Source: Montifringilla adamsi (taxonomy: Eukaryota; Chordata; Aves; Passeriformes; Passeridae). Taken from it: a DNA stretch of 64,000 nt. This document shows positions 10,886 through 24,704 of this stretch, piece by piece; positions within the stretch are counted from its first letter, which is position 1, and each line of letters opens with the position of its first letter. Both the position numbers and the translations under genes were made by a program. Below the pieces are notes generated by a model. The model was not told the origin of the DNA. It was given only the letters and a program-made list of their open reading frames with translations, and searched no databases. The stretch covers positions 5,253,595 through 5,317,594 of the forward strand of contig JAGGNK010006448.1 in NCBI GenBank assembly GCA_017590115.1, given 5' to 3'.

Positions 10886-13800
10886 GACTTTATTTATAAA
10901 AAAAGTACTCAGTCTGAAAAATATATCCACAGAGGAATTATTGTATAAGAAATAGGAAAGTGTTCCTGAATTTATTTATTTGTTTATCTACTTATCTGGT
11001 TTTTTACCTATCTCTTTATCATTTTGGATGTTATAAAAAATTGAAGTCCTATGGTTTGAGTGAATTTTAGTTATAAGCTGAATGACTTATACAGTAAACA
11101 CAGTGCATAATCTTACCATAGGTGTATAATAAGTAGTTTTGAACAGAAAATTATATGCTGGTTGCTCCCCTTGGTCAAATAATTTTGGTGTTGTAGATTA
11201 TTTCTGAAGTTGTAATTGCATCAGAGCTACTTAGCATTCATTTAGTTCTAATAAAAAATGTTTTGAACATCACTTTTCAATAGAGTGTATTTAGAAAAAT
11301 AATTAGGAACAGAAAAAGAAAATAATTCACAAAGTCATATGAAATCTATAAAATAACATGAAACAGACAACAATATGCAATGTTGCAATTATTTGATTGA
11401 TCCTTAAGAAGTAGACCCATCAGCTGAAAGTCCTTTAGAGGTCCATTTTCTCCTGATTTTTTTTCCCAAACCCTTGTTCAACAATGGACAGCTAATGTAA
11501 AGTGAGAACTGCACGAGCTGGAAAGTACAATGTAAGTAGATCATGACACTCCTCAGTGAATCAAAGAGAAAATGTCCTTTGTGAAAATCAGACAGAATGT
11601 TCAGTGAAAAAAGCAAAAAGAAATAAACCAGGTTAAAGGGAATATAGCAAAAAAGAAATAAACCTAGTCTGCATTCATCCTGCATTAATGAACACCAGTT
11701 GATATATTTAAATAATGAGCCTAGCTCTCTTACAGTTTTGTATGCTCACAAAAGAGAGCTAGTTTTCTCCAGAGAAAAATTCAGATTTTAAATTTAAAAA
11801 AAATTTATGTAAAAAATATTTCTGTGAAAAAGATTTGAAGAAGCATAAAAATCACACCACTGAAGAAAGGACTCAGTGTATAAACTTGGTCTTGCTCTTG
11901 TCTTCCTTTCACCACACTATTGACTTTCTCCTACTTAGAAGAGTGTAATCTAGTTTTCAAAATCAAAGGCTCAAAATATTGGAAAAACTGAAACGGAGAC
12001 TTGCTGTACATATTCATTATGATAATCTCTTTAACTGCGTAATATTCTGACATTTTTCCAATAAGATCTGCCATTCAATGTGCATAGTTAATATAAAATT
12101 TATCAACACTGTGCAGTAATTCACATTTTAATTTGCAAAACTGTGAGATAAAACTGTGTTAATCTTAGAGTAATAGATTAATCATATGTTATTAGCTGTT
12201 ATTTAGATAATAGTATTCAGTATATGAGAAAACTTTACAAAGTGTATGTGAAATACATGTATTTCGGGTTCACTTATGATATCTTAAAATTTGTGTTTCC
12301 AGGGAACAGAAGTTTCATTGAAACCTCTTGTACATGCAGCATTAATTGAATGATGCATTCCAGGCTATCACAAGTGAACATGGAAGTGCCAAGAGGGTTT
12401 TGCTGGGTTGTTCAGGATTTTCAACACAGAAGCCTCAAAATAATTGAGGTTTCCAAAGCGAATTTTTTTGTTTTTTCATTGGTTTCAGTATACTTTCAAG
12501 ATCATTGAACTCTGTTCTTTGAACACTCAAATATTCCCTTGTCTTCTGGATGTTTGCTCAAGTATAAATATAGGCATATGTTACATACTGACTAATTAAA
12601 AGTTTATACTCCATTTATTTGTGCTAAGCAGCAATCTTTGAAAAACTGTAGTAGAAAAGACCTCTTTTGGCTTACATGGAAACTAAAGTGTAGAAATACA
12701 TACTTACAAAATTACAATTTTAGTTGTGCTCATTAATATTTTGGCAACTAGTACCACTCAGAAAGAGCCATTCAGAAAAGAATGTTTTATGCTTGTCTTG
12801 ATGTGAGTAATAAAATCAAAATGAATAACGTTGTTCTTGACTGAAGGTAAACTGGATTCATAAGAATTAGATTGACTAATTCATGGTAACATGAATATTT
12901 TTCAGCTGTACTTTCAGTAAGGGTGGAATATTCGTTTTCACTCTTAATGGAAGCACACACTTGTCTATTTCATGAATATAGAAAACATGCAGCACATTAG
13001 AATGAAAAAAGATTCCCTGGGAATAATATTTGACCAGAAGAGAAATCAAACTGCAAAATATCTGTGTTTTGGCAAATGTTATTTCAGCATCTTCTGTCAA
13101 AAAATTTATACTGTCTGCCCAAAGACACATATAAATGAACATTGTTGATATAATTGAACTGATGTTTTTTCCTTGAAACAGAGACCATGATTTTTTTCTT
13201 TATGAAACTTTTTCTTAATGTGATGAGAAATGTATATACAAACCTCTAATCATTACAAATATTTTTAATGCTCAAAACTTCAGTGTGGGTAAAATATTCT
13301 CAAATTTTGATAATCATGAAGAAAACTGCAATGTATGCAGAGCTGTTTCCTTGCATTGTTCTTACAAACACCACTGTTCAATTACATGATACTATAAGGA
13401 TGAATAGAAGACAAAGATTAAGCTTTTATTTTTTTTTTCATTTTACTTCTTTTTACGCTTTATTGAGCTATGCTGAGTGTCAAAGAGGTGTTAATCCATT
13501 TCAGGTGGACATGGAAAACGTAGCCTTTTGAGTATACTAGAGAAACATCTGAAATTCAAAGGAAATTCATGCCGTGAATTACTACCATCATTGCATCAGT
13601 TCAGTGATGTGTGAGGATATGTACTGAAAGGCTACGTCAAAATCACATTATGCGGCAATTTTACAAGCTATCTTTTCCTGTTATGACCTAGGTTGCCTAG
13701 AGGTGATCTGAAATTAAGAAAGCCAAAAGCAGCAGCCTCTTCAGTAGCCCCCCTCTTACCCAGGAGAGCATAAGTGGTGAAACAGAATCTATTTGCACAG

Positions 13801-15684
13801 AGGTGTGTTGAATTCTGTTGACTGAACTCCACTGACATACATCAGATTGCAGAAACTGCTAACACAACTTGGACTAAGCCCAGCATTATGCATTACCAGC
13901 ATTATCTGGTTTCTGGGGCCTAAAAGTCAAAGAATGGCGTTGTGTTCAGTCCTGTGGTACACGTTGGTCTGGTTTGGAATACTAAACTAGAGGAGACAAT
14001 TTTAATTATTACAACAGCTGTTTCAGAATATTACATCTGTCAGAAAAACAAAGAAGATCAGCTTATTTTGTAAGTTTTCATTAACTGCCAAAACAATTAC
14101 TAAATCCCAGGAAACATGTTCAAAGTGCCACAATTTTTCTTCTTTTTCTGTTTTATTTCACAGATGTATGTATACAAAATTTATTTTGATGTTTTCTTTT
14201 CTGGACTGAGAAAGGCATAAAAACCGTAGCATTTTTATAACTCCTTCTGGTTGCAGTATTAAATATAACACAATAACAAGAAATCCTGAAATCATGGATC
14301 CTCTATGGAGGGATAAGTAAGCAAGGTATCTGTCTTCCAAAACCTCTTTCTGAAGTCATCTTTGTGTACACAGAGAGTGTATAGTAATACAATAGGTATA
14401 GATGAAGACTTAGTTTGTAGCAGTAAAACAGAGAATGTCAAAAGGCAAAACATAGCACAAACCACAAAGAAAGAGAGAAAAAGTACAAACAAATTTTTAG
14501 GTAGTCTCTTCCATGTCTAGAGAAGAAAAATATATTCCACATTACTTTGGTGCTGATGTTGTGGACAGGGGGGAGAATGGTGGAGATAGAAATTGAGAGA
14601 TTTGTTTTGCATTTCTAATAAAAGCAGCTTTGAATAAAACTATGGGAAGCTGTTTTATTTCTGCAGACTGGCAAATGTATGTTGCTATTAGTTGTAGCAG
14701 ATCAGATGTTTGTATTTAGCTACAGGTTCTGAAAAAATGATCAGCTGTGATTTGCCAAATTTGTGAAAGAGCCTGGAGTTCTTTTTATATTTTTCTTCTT
14801 ATTTTTAAAGCCAATTTCTTACCAACAGAAGACTAACGATTTTTGTTTAAATGTTTTTAGTTTCACTTAGCTTTGAATTATTGTATGGTGTAGCACAGTG
14901 TTATATACTTTTGATATCGTTATATAATTAATTCATAGTGAAACATGACTCTTCTGTGTAGTGCAGAGTGACCCCAGGAAAATGATGTGCAGGAGCGCAA
15001 TCACAGAATAACTGCAGAGGTTTCACAAGAATGCGAGTAGGCTGAAAACAGAGATTCCAGGGCTACTAATTAATTGTCAACAGTGAATTATTTTTTTAAA
15101 GGAATGCAACTTCAAGACCTGGGTAAATTTAGTCCTTTTACAAAGGACAAAAGAAAAATAAAAAAACAGCATAAAATGTAACACGGAAATTCTGATATAA
15201 CATGGAACTCCAGGCCAGTGAATAAAAAAATGTGCAAATGATGCTGCAAAGTATGGAAGATTATTCTAAAAAGACCATAGGATGGGGAAGAAAGCATCAC
15301 CATCACTATCATCATTATTCTCTTGGTGAAGAGCTCCAAAAGCTGATGACTCACCCTAACCTTCCTTCTTGTTGAGGAAGAGTACAATCATCAGTCTTAG
15401 ATGCACTGAAACTAGAGGGGTACTTAAAGGAAGAGAATAAAAATAAATATGGGAATAAATACAATTTTCCCCATCCTGATCAAGAATTCCATTCATTACA
15501 AAACTGGCAATTCCTTTTCCACAGAACATTGTGGTTTTGCTGAAACAACATTTAGAAAAAAATTAATAGCTTTCCAAAGCTCTTAAAAGCATTAAACAAA
15601 AGTATTGGCAATACTCCTGGAAGGAGGCCAGCAGAGGTCTAAATGTTTATGGGAAAAGATGTTTAGGGGAGGCAGTGGGGGACC
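10886..15684. other. Unannotated AT-rich background
   Basis: About 4.8 kb without a recognisable gene or transposon. It contains a degenerate TTTA/TTTG/TCTA tetranucleotide stretch at about 10967-11025 and a perfect 11-bp inverted repeat at 11721-11762. The interval 13690-13990 is somewhat less AT-rich but unclassified. Frames of 60-93 codons here carry no known domain. Confidence 0.6.
11721..11762. repeat. Perfect 11-bp inverted repeat
   Basis: CTAGCTCTCTT at 11721-11731 is the exact reverse complement of AAGAGAGCTAG at 11752-11762, with 20 bases between. It could form a hairpin, but no downstream U-run or RNA family signature is seen. Confidence 0.75.
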
Positions 15685-16062
15685 ATGTCTCTTATGAGAG
15701 CTCAGCCCTGAGAAGACTGAAAGGGGACCTGGACAATATCTATAAGTCTTTGATGGGAGATTGTCAAAAGGGTGGAGCCAGGCTCTTCCTGGTGCTACCA
15801 AGCAATAGGACAATGAGTAATGGGCAGAAACTGATACACAGGAAGTTCCAGCTGAATATGAGAAATAACTTCTTTGTTCTAAATGTGGAAGTACACTGAC
15901 CAGATTACTCAGTGAGGTTGTGGATTTTCCCTCACTGGAGATAATTCAAGACCCACCTGGTCCCAATCTTGTGCAATGTACTCAAGCAGGATAATCCTGC
16001 CTGAGCAAGGGGAGTGGAGCAGATGACCCGCTGTGGTACCTCCCAACTTTGCATTCTCTTGG
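15685..16062 (+). mobile_element. CR1 LINE 3' end, plus strand
   Basis: Ordered CR1 blocks are visible: TCTTATGAGAGCTCAGCCCT, AGAAGACTGAAAGGGGACCT, GGTGGAGCCAGGCTCTTCCT, CACAGGAAGTTCCAGCTGAA, GAGGTTGTGGATTTTCCCTC, then the tail CAGATGACCCGCTGTGGTAC. This variant ends differently from the copies at 8.2, 58.5 and 61 kb, suggesting a distinct CR1 subfamily. The 74-codon frame at 15675-15899 is part of the element's 3' region and not a host protein. Truncated and inactive. Confidence 0.9.
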
Positions 16063-17514
16063 TCACCTTTTGCTTATACACTATACCTTCAGAATAACCA
16101 CTAAGAACTTTTAAAAAACCCTTGGAAATTTATCTCTATCTGTACCCTCAGTGTACACATTTGCTTCCAAGTCTTTCATCTAAGCAATTTTTTTTAATCA
16201 ATAGGAAGAAGGAGAAACATCTAATATGTGATCTGTCTCGTATCTTAAATTGATCAATTGTATTGCAGAAGGAAAATGTCTACTTTTTATTAACAAAAAA
16301 TTCATAAAAAATACAACAAAACAAAACTCCCAAGTATTTTGGTATTGCAGACAATTACAGTGATGAGACGTGACTTAACCAGTGTTTGTGCACTGTGAAC
16401 ATGTGCAAGGAATAATGGTCATAAATATTGTATCATTACAGACAGCCAGTGGCAGTTTGCATGTAGTGTTTTAATTTGAAGGCTTGGAAGTTTGTAACTG
16501 TAGAGAGAGGTTTCAATTTTATTGTTCTAGCCTAAATGTATACATTAAATAGCTTCTAAGTATTAAGTTTAATGGTGCATAACTGGATTCTTGGAATCTC
16601 AAACTTGTTCCTTTCTTGAGTAGATTTAGTCTTTATAAACCCAAAAACCCAGTGTACAGACTGGTGAGGTACCAGGGAACAGCAAATTAAAAATCAGAGA
16701 GAAAAACCTCACCCATAGAATTTTAGAGTGCAAACATCTATAGCTGAATTAGTCACTCTAGATGGTCTTTGGAGAAAATGGAAAGAAATAGGTGTGTTTA
16801 GGCTTCTTCTTATTCTAAACTATATATTTAAAATAAATCAATTGAATCTTAGCCCATAAGACACATCTAATTCCTCTTTAAACTACAAAGAATATGTAAA
16901 GTGACCACTGAGAAGTAGAAAATTACATTGTAGTTGGCTGAAGACATTTGAGATGAATTCTGTTACCCTTGACTACTAATCAGTTCCCAAATATTTTCCA
17001 TGATTTCTGCAGTGAATATCATCCTATTAGGCTGTGCTAACAGATGATAGCATTGTTCACTTGCTGCCTCCATTTTTGTGCCTTTTTCAAAGGCTAGGTT
17101 TAGAACCCAACTTTTACTATGAACATATTCTACTATAAAATCAGTCTAATTTAGAAAATTTCAAACTAACAAATTATTAAGGAGGAAAAAAGGCATTAAA
17201 ATATTCTGTGTTGATTTTATAAAGAAAGATCGGATCAAATTTCAGTAAACAAAGAATCATTATAATCAGAGTATTACAAATTATTCTACTTTAATAAGTG
17301 ATTGATGCTTATAAAACTATAAAGTTACAAAAAAAAAAAAGGAACCAAACATTACTGAAAAAGTTATGTGTTCAAGAAAGCAAATAGTATGAAAAATTAG
17401 AATTTTCCTTTTAAATATTTCTATAAATTTGCAATCATAGCAACATTAACAACAATTAAAAAATGAGAATTTTTTATTGAAATATGAAAGCACAGAAGTA
17501 TAAAGTACAGTAAG
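16063..17514. other. Unannotated AT-rich background
   Basis: No gene or repeat is recognised. AT-rich with short A and T runs only. Confidence 0.6.
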
Positions 17515-17730
17515 GTAGAACATAAGAATGGGATACTCTTTCAGATACATGAATGTCCTGAATTAGTATCCTATTTCTAACAGTGACCACCAATGGATGC
17601 CATGAAAGAGGAAGAGCAGGGCAAATCCAGGAATATGTCTCCTAGGAATGTTCCAGATGCAATCTAGTTTCACCTCAACTGATTTCTGCAGATATACTAC
17701 ATGCTCAGCAGGTCAGTAAAAGTTTATTTG
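17515..17730 (-). mobile_element. Ancient CR1-like LINE 3' fragment, minus strand
   Basis: On the plus strand it reads GTAGAACATAAGAATGGG, then TTAGTATCCTATTTCTAACA, GTGACCACCAATGGATGCC, AGAGCAGGGCAA and finally TTCTGAACC. From memory this is the antisense 3' region of an old CR1 lineage shared by birds, turtles and crocodilians (an 'agaacataagaa... cagtatcctgt... cagtggccag' pattern). Divergence is high, and the right edge is uncertain. Confidence 0.65.
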
Positions 17731-20700
17731 TTCTGAACCTAGTTTGTATTACCTCCATCTGACAGCCTGTAGTTCTATATTCTTTCTTTGGAGATGGGTT
17801 CTGGCTTCTCTGAGACAGTCAGGTTAGCAAAAGTGTTAAAAGAAGAAGGAGCATGCATTTAAAAATTCTGACCATAATTATTTTGCCGCTGATGACGAGA
17901 AAGGCTGCCTAATATAAGTGATGTGGAGGCAGAGAGCAGCATTGTTAAACATGTAGGGGCAAAAACATTTGGTATTGTATGTATTGGAGAAGGGGTTACA
18001 ATCACTGAAAATTCCTGTATGCCATAGTGTCTGTTGTTTTTCTTCAAGGGCCATGGATTTTTTTATTCAGTAGTTGGCACTTTTGTAAGGAACAGAGGTT
18101 TTATAAACCAAGATTTTAAGCCTGCAATAGCTGCATCTTTCAGACACAGAACAAATTAACAGAGATATAATATCTCACAGATTTCAATCTCTCCATATGC
18201 ATTTTAACAAACTAAATTTCTCTTCTGGGGCCCTCCCAGAAAACTACTGATATTTGGAGTAACGCTCTGCAGCATTTTCAGACTAAAGCTTTACTTGATA
18301 GATTGCTGCTGGAGGGAAGGTGGAAAGATAATGAGCCAGAGAAAAGAGTGATCTGAGGGAAAGAATGCAAGAGAGGAAAGCTGGCAGTAAGCCTTAATTT
18401 AAGGCTAAAATCTGAGAAAGAATTTAGGTTCAAACTGTTTCTTTATGGCAGCTGAGACCACCAGTCAACCTTGAAGGTTCCTGCATTTCTGCCAGGACGA
18501 TTTCAGTGTCTGTGTTTCCAGTAAGGGCATGAGCTACACTGTTCAATTTATTCCTGATATAATCCAAACACTGCTTCACAAACTGGAAATTGTCCTTTAC
18601 TGATCACACCTACAAGATTGTAACTCACATATTCTAGCATGATCCTACTAAACAAGCTAGGTTTGAAAGATCCCAAAAGCACTGTAAGAAGATATTGTGT
18701 TGTGCTTCTCATCAGGAAGATATCCATCTTTTTTAAAAGCTGTCACTCTTATTCTTCCCAAATTCCCACAACAGAGCAATGTGAACCGAGAGGCCTGGAT
18801 TTACCTGGCCACGAGGCTATAAGCAACAGCCTTTGTCTACTGAGAAGATCTGTTGCAAATGAGATGAGAGGAGAGAATGAAACTGGTAAAGAGTGTTGTT
18901 TTTTTTTATTTTCCAGCTTGGAGAAAATAAGTGTGTCTATGAGAAGTAAAATTGCAGATAAATATTAAGGAGAAAATAAACTGACACTCAAAATTAAATT
19001 TACTGCATTTTGGAACTGCTTCATTAAATAATATCAGTATCCTCTCCAGTCAGTGAGACAAGAATGTTTAGGAGATGTCCTTTGTGATTCTGTACTATAT
19101 AGCAGGGCATGATTTTTTATGTTCATTGTTTCACTGGTCCTCTGGACATTATTTTTATAAGAAAAATCCCTGTTCCTTGTCTAAGACCTAATTTAGGAAT
19201 GTTCAGATGTGCTCTGAATTTAGTGTAAGTAACAAACTGGAACTTCAAATTTTATTTCATGCAGTAATCTTCTATTATAATACATTTATTTGAACTGTAA
19301 AAAAAAAAAATCCAGCAATAAGCATTTCTGAAATTATTAGCACTAATTTTATTGAACATGTATACATCAAAAATTATGAATTTCATTTTAATGCTGAAAG
19401 AATGGAGAATTTTTCAGTGACATATTTTCCAGGAAATATGTACTTTAAAGTGACAATTTAAACCTATTGTTGTTCTAAAATTGTGAATATATGTATATTG
19501 TTCCATTGTGAATATATGTACTTGTTTTAAGCTCTTTTTCATCCTTCCACATTACTTAACAGTCTGAGATAATAGTAAAATTATGGAGTGAGAGAGAAGA
19601 AAAACACTTAAAATTACAGTTTGACAAGAAGCAAAGGAGGTGGAAGGAAATAATGGAATATAGAAGACATATGCCATCATATTACAAGACATCTTGAGTA
19701 GCAGCTGCAGATTTTCTTTAAAACAAAACAAAAAAAATTGGCCAATATATATGTGTATATATTATATAAAATGTACAAACAAATTTTTCAGGATTTCCTG
19801 TACACAGAGAGTATCTAGCCTTTAGAGGATTTAATAGCACAATGAAATGGGTTGCCATGAATAGAACTGCAATGTATATGAATAATTTTCAATATAGATC
19901 AGTTTTAAATGCTGCCACAGTTAAATAACTGCCTAAAACTCTGACAGTATCTCTCCAGCTGTCTCTTCATATGATACTGGTGCTCATGTAAGACTTTATT
20001 AGCTTCTTAAACACTACATAACTTCACAAATATTTCAGTTTATCGTTTGAGTTTACCTGGCTCCTTGAAACACATTTTTAAACCCATGATAAGCCACAGC
20101 AACCATTTTATAAAGGCTAAGAAAGTTAATGGTGGGGTTTAAATTAAAATTACGTTTTTAGGCAGAAGATACTAAACTTGAAATTTGACAACATATTTCT
20201 TTGCAGTTGCTCACTGGACATATTGAACTTGGTACATAGGAAAATGAACATAAGACATCTGTGAACAGACTGGAATTTTAGGGGATTTAAGTTTTTTTCC
20301 TAACTCTCTTTCTTTCCTAACACAAATATATGATGCAAAGACATGAGAAGAATGACTGTGAAATGCAAAACATTTGACTAATACCTAGAGGAGCTGTTAG
20401 TGGGCCTCTCCACAGTGAACAGTAACAAGACAAGTAACGCATCGGGGCAGGGTAAATTGGTGCACACACTGTCTTAATGCGCTTGAAAAAACTACATTCA
20501 TGTATAAGTAATTTTTTTTCAATTCATAGCCTATATTATTTTTTTTTAATTCTAATAATACTCAAAGAAGAGTTGAGTCACTATTTTTATATTAAATAAC
20601 CCGTTTAAATCTTTTTTCAGAAAACAGAGACTGTGCTGCTCTGTATGTGTCAGTTTTCTGGGATATTTACTGTTGTTTAAGCGCCTCATAATAGTACTTT

Positions 20701-22479
20701 TCTTACAGTGCTAGCATGCAAAATAAAAGAGTGTAAAAACAGAGTGATAGTGAAATCTATCTGTAAGTATTAATTTTTAAAAAAGGAAAGAAAAAATTAC
20801 TGCATTCTTCATTGTCATAATCCCCTTGTTACAAGCAACATCTTTCTATTATTTTTTTTTCAGTCCTTAAAATCATGACTATAGTAAGGCATATCAATGT
20901 TTGAGTTGTCATTTTATTTTCTGGAGTGCAGGTGCATATGCTCTTCAAGGAGGATTTAACTATAACATTAATTTCCAATTTAAAGGATCTTATTAACAGT
21001 AAGAGACTATTGCTAGGAAAAAAAAAAAAACCTCAAGGAAAATGTTCTTAAAAAATGCTGGGAATTGGTATGGTGTGTTTTAAATCACACTCTCATTTTT
21101 ATTGGGCAGCAGTACAACAGCAGTGCAAAACATAGCTGACAATTGGTCTCCAGCAGGGAGCTATAACACTAGCTATCCATCAAGACTTCCACTGAGAGAT
21201 TCCTCTTATGATTTCACTGATGAGATTCTGTATTCCATTTGCTTTGAAGGCAGTTTATTTCCCTACATGACTATCCCTGGTCCTCACCAAAACTTTAGGC
21301 TGTCATTTGTCAATGATTTCCACATCTGGCAAATAAGAACCTGTTGATAGCAAAATTTTGTCTCAATGGAAGTTCATGTGAATTGCTACTGCATGTGTCA
21401 AAAATGCTTGCTATAAATATGAGCATTATTCACACTTTTATTCAATACCAATCCATAATTCTCTTCCAACTCTCTTATAAGTTTCCAGGACACTGAAGAG
21501 AAGGAATCATGGAACAGAACCTGACAAAACTTATGAAGGGAAAAACCTGTGGCCTCTATTGCACACTGGGAACCTTTTATAAAAACAAAACAAAAATAAA
21601 AACCGGTCAGCATGTCTCAAGTGCCTCCCACCTCTGATGTTATTGCTCCAAGACTGAAGTGAGTAGTCCATAACATTGAAGTCTCTTGAGAAGACTTAAA
21701 ATGCATACTTAATTCACCATTAATGAGAAGAAATCAATCAGAACTGCTATTATATAATAATACATAGGTCTGAAAATAGACTTGCTAACATTCTGGATCA
21801 CTTGAGGACTCTGGGTACTCCCAGAGTGGTTTGTGACAAACTTCTCCATATGTGTCTACACTCCCAAAAGGACTGCCTAAAACATTGCAAACAACTTTGT
21901 AAAAATAGTCCTTCAGAGGAGATGGTGACAACAAGAATAAATATCTACAGTGGTAAATGTCCCATTGCAGTACTGTGATTTACATCCTTACTGTGATAAT
22001 TAAATGGTCTTGTCAAAATTTCCTACCCTTGGCAGATGCCAGTCCATGCTGTTGTCTGAACCACACTTTGAGATGGTCTAGGAAAGTAACATGGCAGTCA
22101 AAATCACATTGAGAGGAAGGTTAATAATTATATAGTGAGGTTCCTGGCTTGCTATGGATACCCTAGGGAAGAGAAAAAGAAAGTGAGTATTGTCAAAATA
22201 ACCCACATCATCTGATATTTACTAACTGTATTACTTTAACAGAGATTTAACGGTCTCTTCATATTCGATGCCACCATATAGTTTTCTCTGTAAGGTTGTT
22301 CAAACCTTTTTTTCAAGTGGTTTAATTTTCATCATCCACAGCTACCACAGCAAGCTTAACTCCATACTGAATGAAAAAGTCCTGTCTTTTGTCTTTTTTG
22401 AACCAGTCCATATCATCTGGATGACTCTGTTCCTGGTGTTAGAGAATTGAAGTTCTAGAGATTTTTTACTGTGGCACTG
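17731..22479. other. Unannotated AT-rich background
   Basis: About 4.7 kb with no identified gene or element. Minor structure includes a 16-bp direct duplication at 19480-19520, an A run near 19300 and a TA/TG stretch near 19745. The 81-codon frame at 21102-21347 follows a weak splice-acceptor-like stretch but has no donor or known domain. Confidence 0.6.
19480..19520 (+). repeat. Local direct duplication
   Basis: ATTGTGAATATATGTA occurs at 19480-19495 and again, identically, at 19505-19520. This is a short local tandem duplication with a 25-base period. Confidence 0.85.
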
Positions 22480-22805
22480 TGCAGCTCTCATGGGTTGGAT
22501 CTGATTTCAGCAACAGGGTGACAGTTAAGGGTAAATGATCAGGTAGAGATCTAGAAGAGACCCCGAAAGAGCCTGTAGAGAACAAAGGGGACTCCACACC
22601 TGGCCCCAGACCCACGCGTGGTACCCTGGTGCTGCCCTACCTGACCACGTTGTTAGCCCTAAAGGACAGAGGAGTCAAGTCTCTCCTGAGCACTGAAATT
22701 ACCTGTGACTAAGTGTTTGGTGGTTGAGCATTGTAGTACTCACACTACCAATTTAGCTCAAAACTGTGACAGGGACACGGGATTTAGAGTCCCTTTTATA
22801 TCCTA
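22480..22805. other. GC-richer unclassified patch
   Basis: A block of higher G+C in AT-rich surroundings, including ACCCACGCGTGGTACC with two CpGs and an 8-bp palindrome at its centre. I recognise no protein motif. An old LTR or other retroviral remnant is plausible but not shown. Confidence 0.35.
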
Positions 22806-24599
22806 CTTCAGTCATTTGTCTTCCATGCTGAACTTCCCTAGTCTAATGATGTTATGATTTACTTATATGAAACCACTATAGTTCATAGATCATTCTTTAT
22901 GACCTCTTTATACCTCTTCCATCTCTACCTTATTTTGAGACATACTCATGGGTTATCACAGAGGTACACAATGGTTTACTTTCTGTTCTTTTACTACTAA
23001 TAATATATTTTTGTTATTTCTTTTGTGAATTGGGTCAGTAACTCACAAAATTATCTGTCGCAGTCCTACGATAAGCTTACTTCCACCAAGCTCAAAGCCA
23101 AATATTTATAAGATTGAGATTAATTTTTTGTAGGTTCTTGCTTTATATCAATTTATGCATCTGTTTATTTATGTTTTTCATTATGTCTCTAGAGAAGCAT
23201 TTGAATATTTCTGTGAATTTTATCATTTTTGTCTCCACTTCCTTTTCCGTCAACATAAAGAGGAAAGCTCTGTTATTCTACTACATAGAGATAGTACTCC
23301 TGTAAAAAAAGTAAACCAACAATGGCAAAACCTGGACATGTGGTAATGTAAAAATTCTAGGTTACATTCTGGAAGAATTGCTTCACACTTTAAAATTAAG
23401 TATGTTATCAGACCTTAAAACATATAATGATAAGTTGAAAGGTTTCGTTTTGTGGCCATTGTCACTACAAAAAAGAAGATAGATTGGGCTCCTCAATGTA
23501 AACTAGGAAATTGTCTTCCCCACAAAATGAACAGTCACTAATGGTCTGATGCTCTGGACTATTACGTTCACTAATATGGTAGAACATAGCCAAGGTCATG
23601 CTTAATAACCAGATTGATGAGGCAGTAGTGTAAGCAAGAGGTGTTCTTTTGTATAACGAGAAATCTTGAGCAATCAAAAGACTAGAGGCAGGTAAGATTT
23701 AATAATTGAATTATCACACATTTGGAAGGGATTAGAAATGAAGGAAAATAAGATTAACCAATTATATGGAACTTCTTATTCATAGCTGGATTTTGGGTTG
23801 ACAACATAATTTAATCAATTGTGACCTCAATTTGATTTATATTCATACAGTAATGAAGGATTTTGAAAAATCCTTCTTTACTTATATTAAAATTTGCATT
23901 ATTATAACCTATACATTTTATTAAAAATCTCCCGTATTTATTTTGTAGATAATTCCTTTTCACAATTGCTGTTTAAACTAGAAAATTCCTTGTTTCAATC
24001 AACTTTAACTAATTGTTGAGTTTACATTATATCTGTTATCAATTACATCATATCATTTTTACTAAAAATGTCTTTTCTTTGTATAACTCAATAGGAACAA
24101 GGGGAGCTTTAAGAATAAAACTCGAAGTAATGGCCCTACTCAGAGAAGCTTAAAGTCTAAATGAGATAGAAAACACAATGACAAGTGGCAGTATGGAGTG
24201 AATGAATAAACAAAATGGAAACAAGAAAACTGAAGCAGGAAACTGTTCTTGGGAATGTTATTTAGGAACATAGAAGTAGTTCTTAATATTTTTAAAAATT
24301 TTTTCCACCTTATTTTTTGTTCAGTCAAAACTTGTTTGTTGTTTCAGTCCTTGTAAACATGTTCATTCAGAAAAAAGGTCTCATGATACCTTTGGAACAT
24401 TGTCCTCCTTCCCCATGCATCCCATTAATCTCATTTATTTGAAAGATTTATTTTGAATATTAGAAGAATGGAGATAAAGTTCCAGAATTCCCACAATGAT
24501 TACAAAATACATAGCTATAAAGATGAAATATGCAATAAGGCAAAAGAAGAAGGCCGGAAAACTGCTTGGAACCATGGTGTCTCAACCTCAGGCTACTGC
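22806..24599. other. Unannotated AT-rich background
   Basis: No gene or recognised repeat. The short frames on both strands look random. Confidence 0.6.
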
Positions 24600-24704
24600 A
24601 CTGAATTCACAAGATTCCTAGCAGGAAAGAATTCCTCACAGGATATTCTCAGTCTGGAGGAAAGTTGCCAGGTTCTCCCTTCCTGTCTTGGGTGCCAGAA
24701 TAAC
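24600..24704 (-). mobile_element. Retroviral leader remnant with primer-binding-site-like sequence
   Basis: On the minus strand, immediately after the LTR end, TGGCACCCAAGACAGG (plus-strand 24697 down to 24682) resembles the start of a retroviral primer binding site of the TGGC-CCC type. The sequence beyond it shows no recognisable gag frame, so only a short leader seems to survive. The left edge is arbitrary. Confidence 0.5.

Noticed and set aside
15675..15899. 74-codon frame that looks ordered
   Set aside because: It lies in the 3' region of a CR1 element.
21102..21347. 81-codon frame after an acceptor-like stretch
   Set aside because: No donor site, no recognised domain, and it does not start with ATG. 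Kept only as background.
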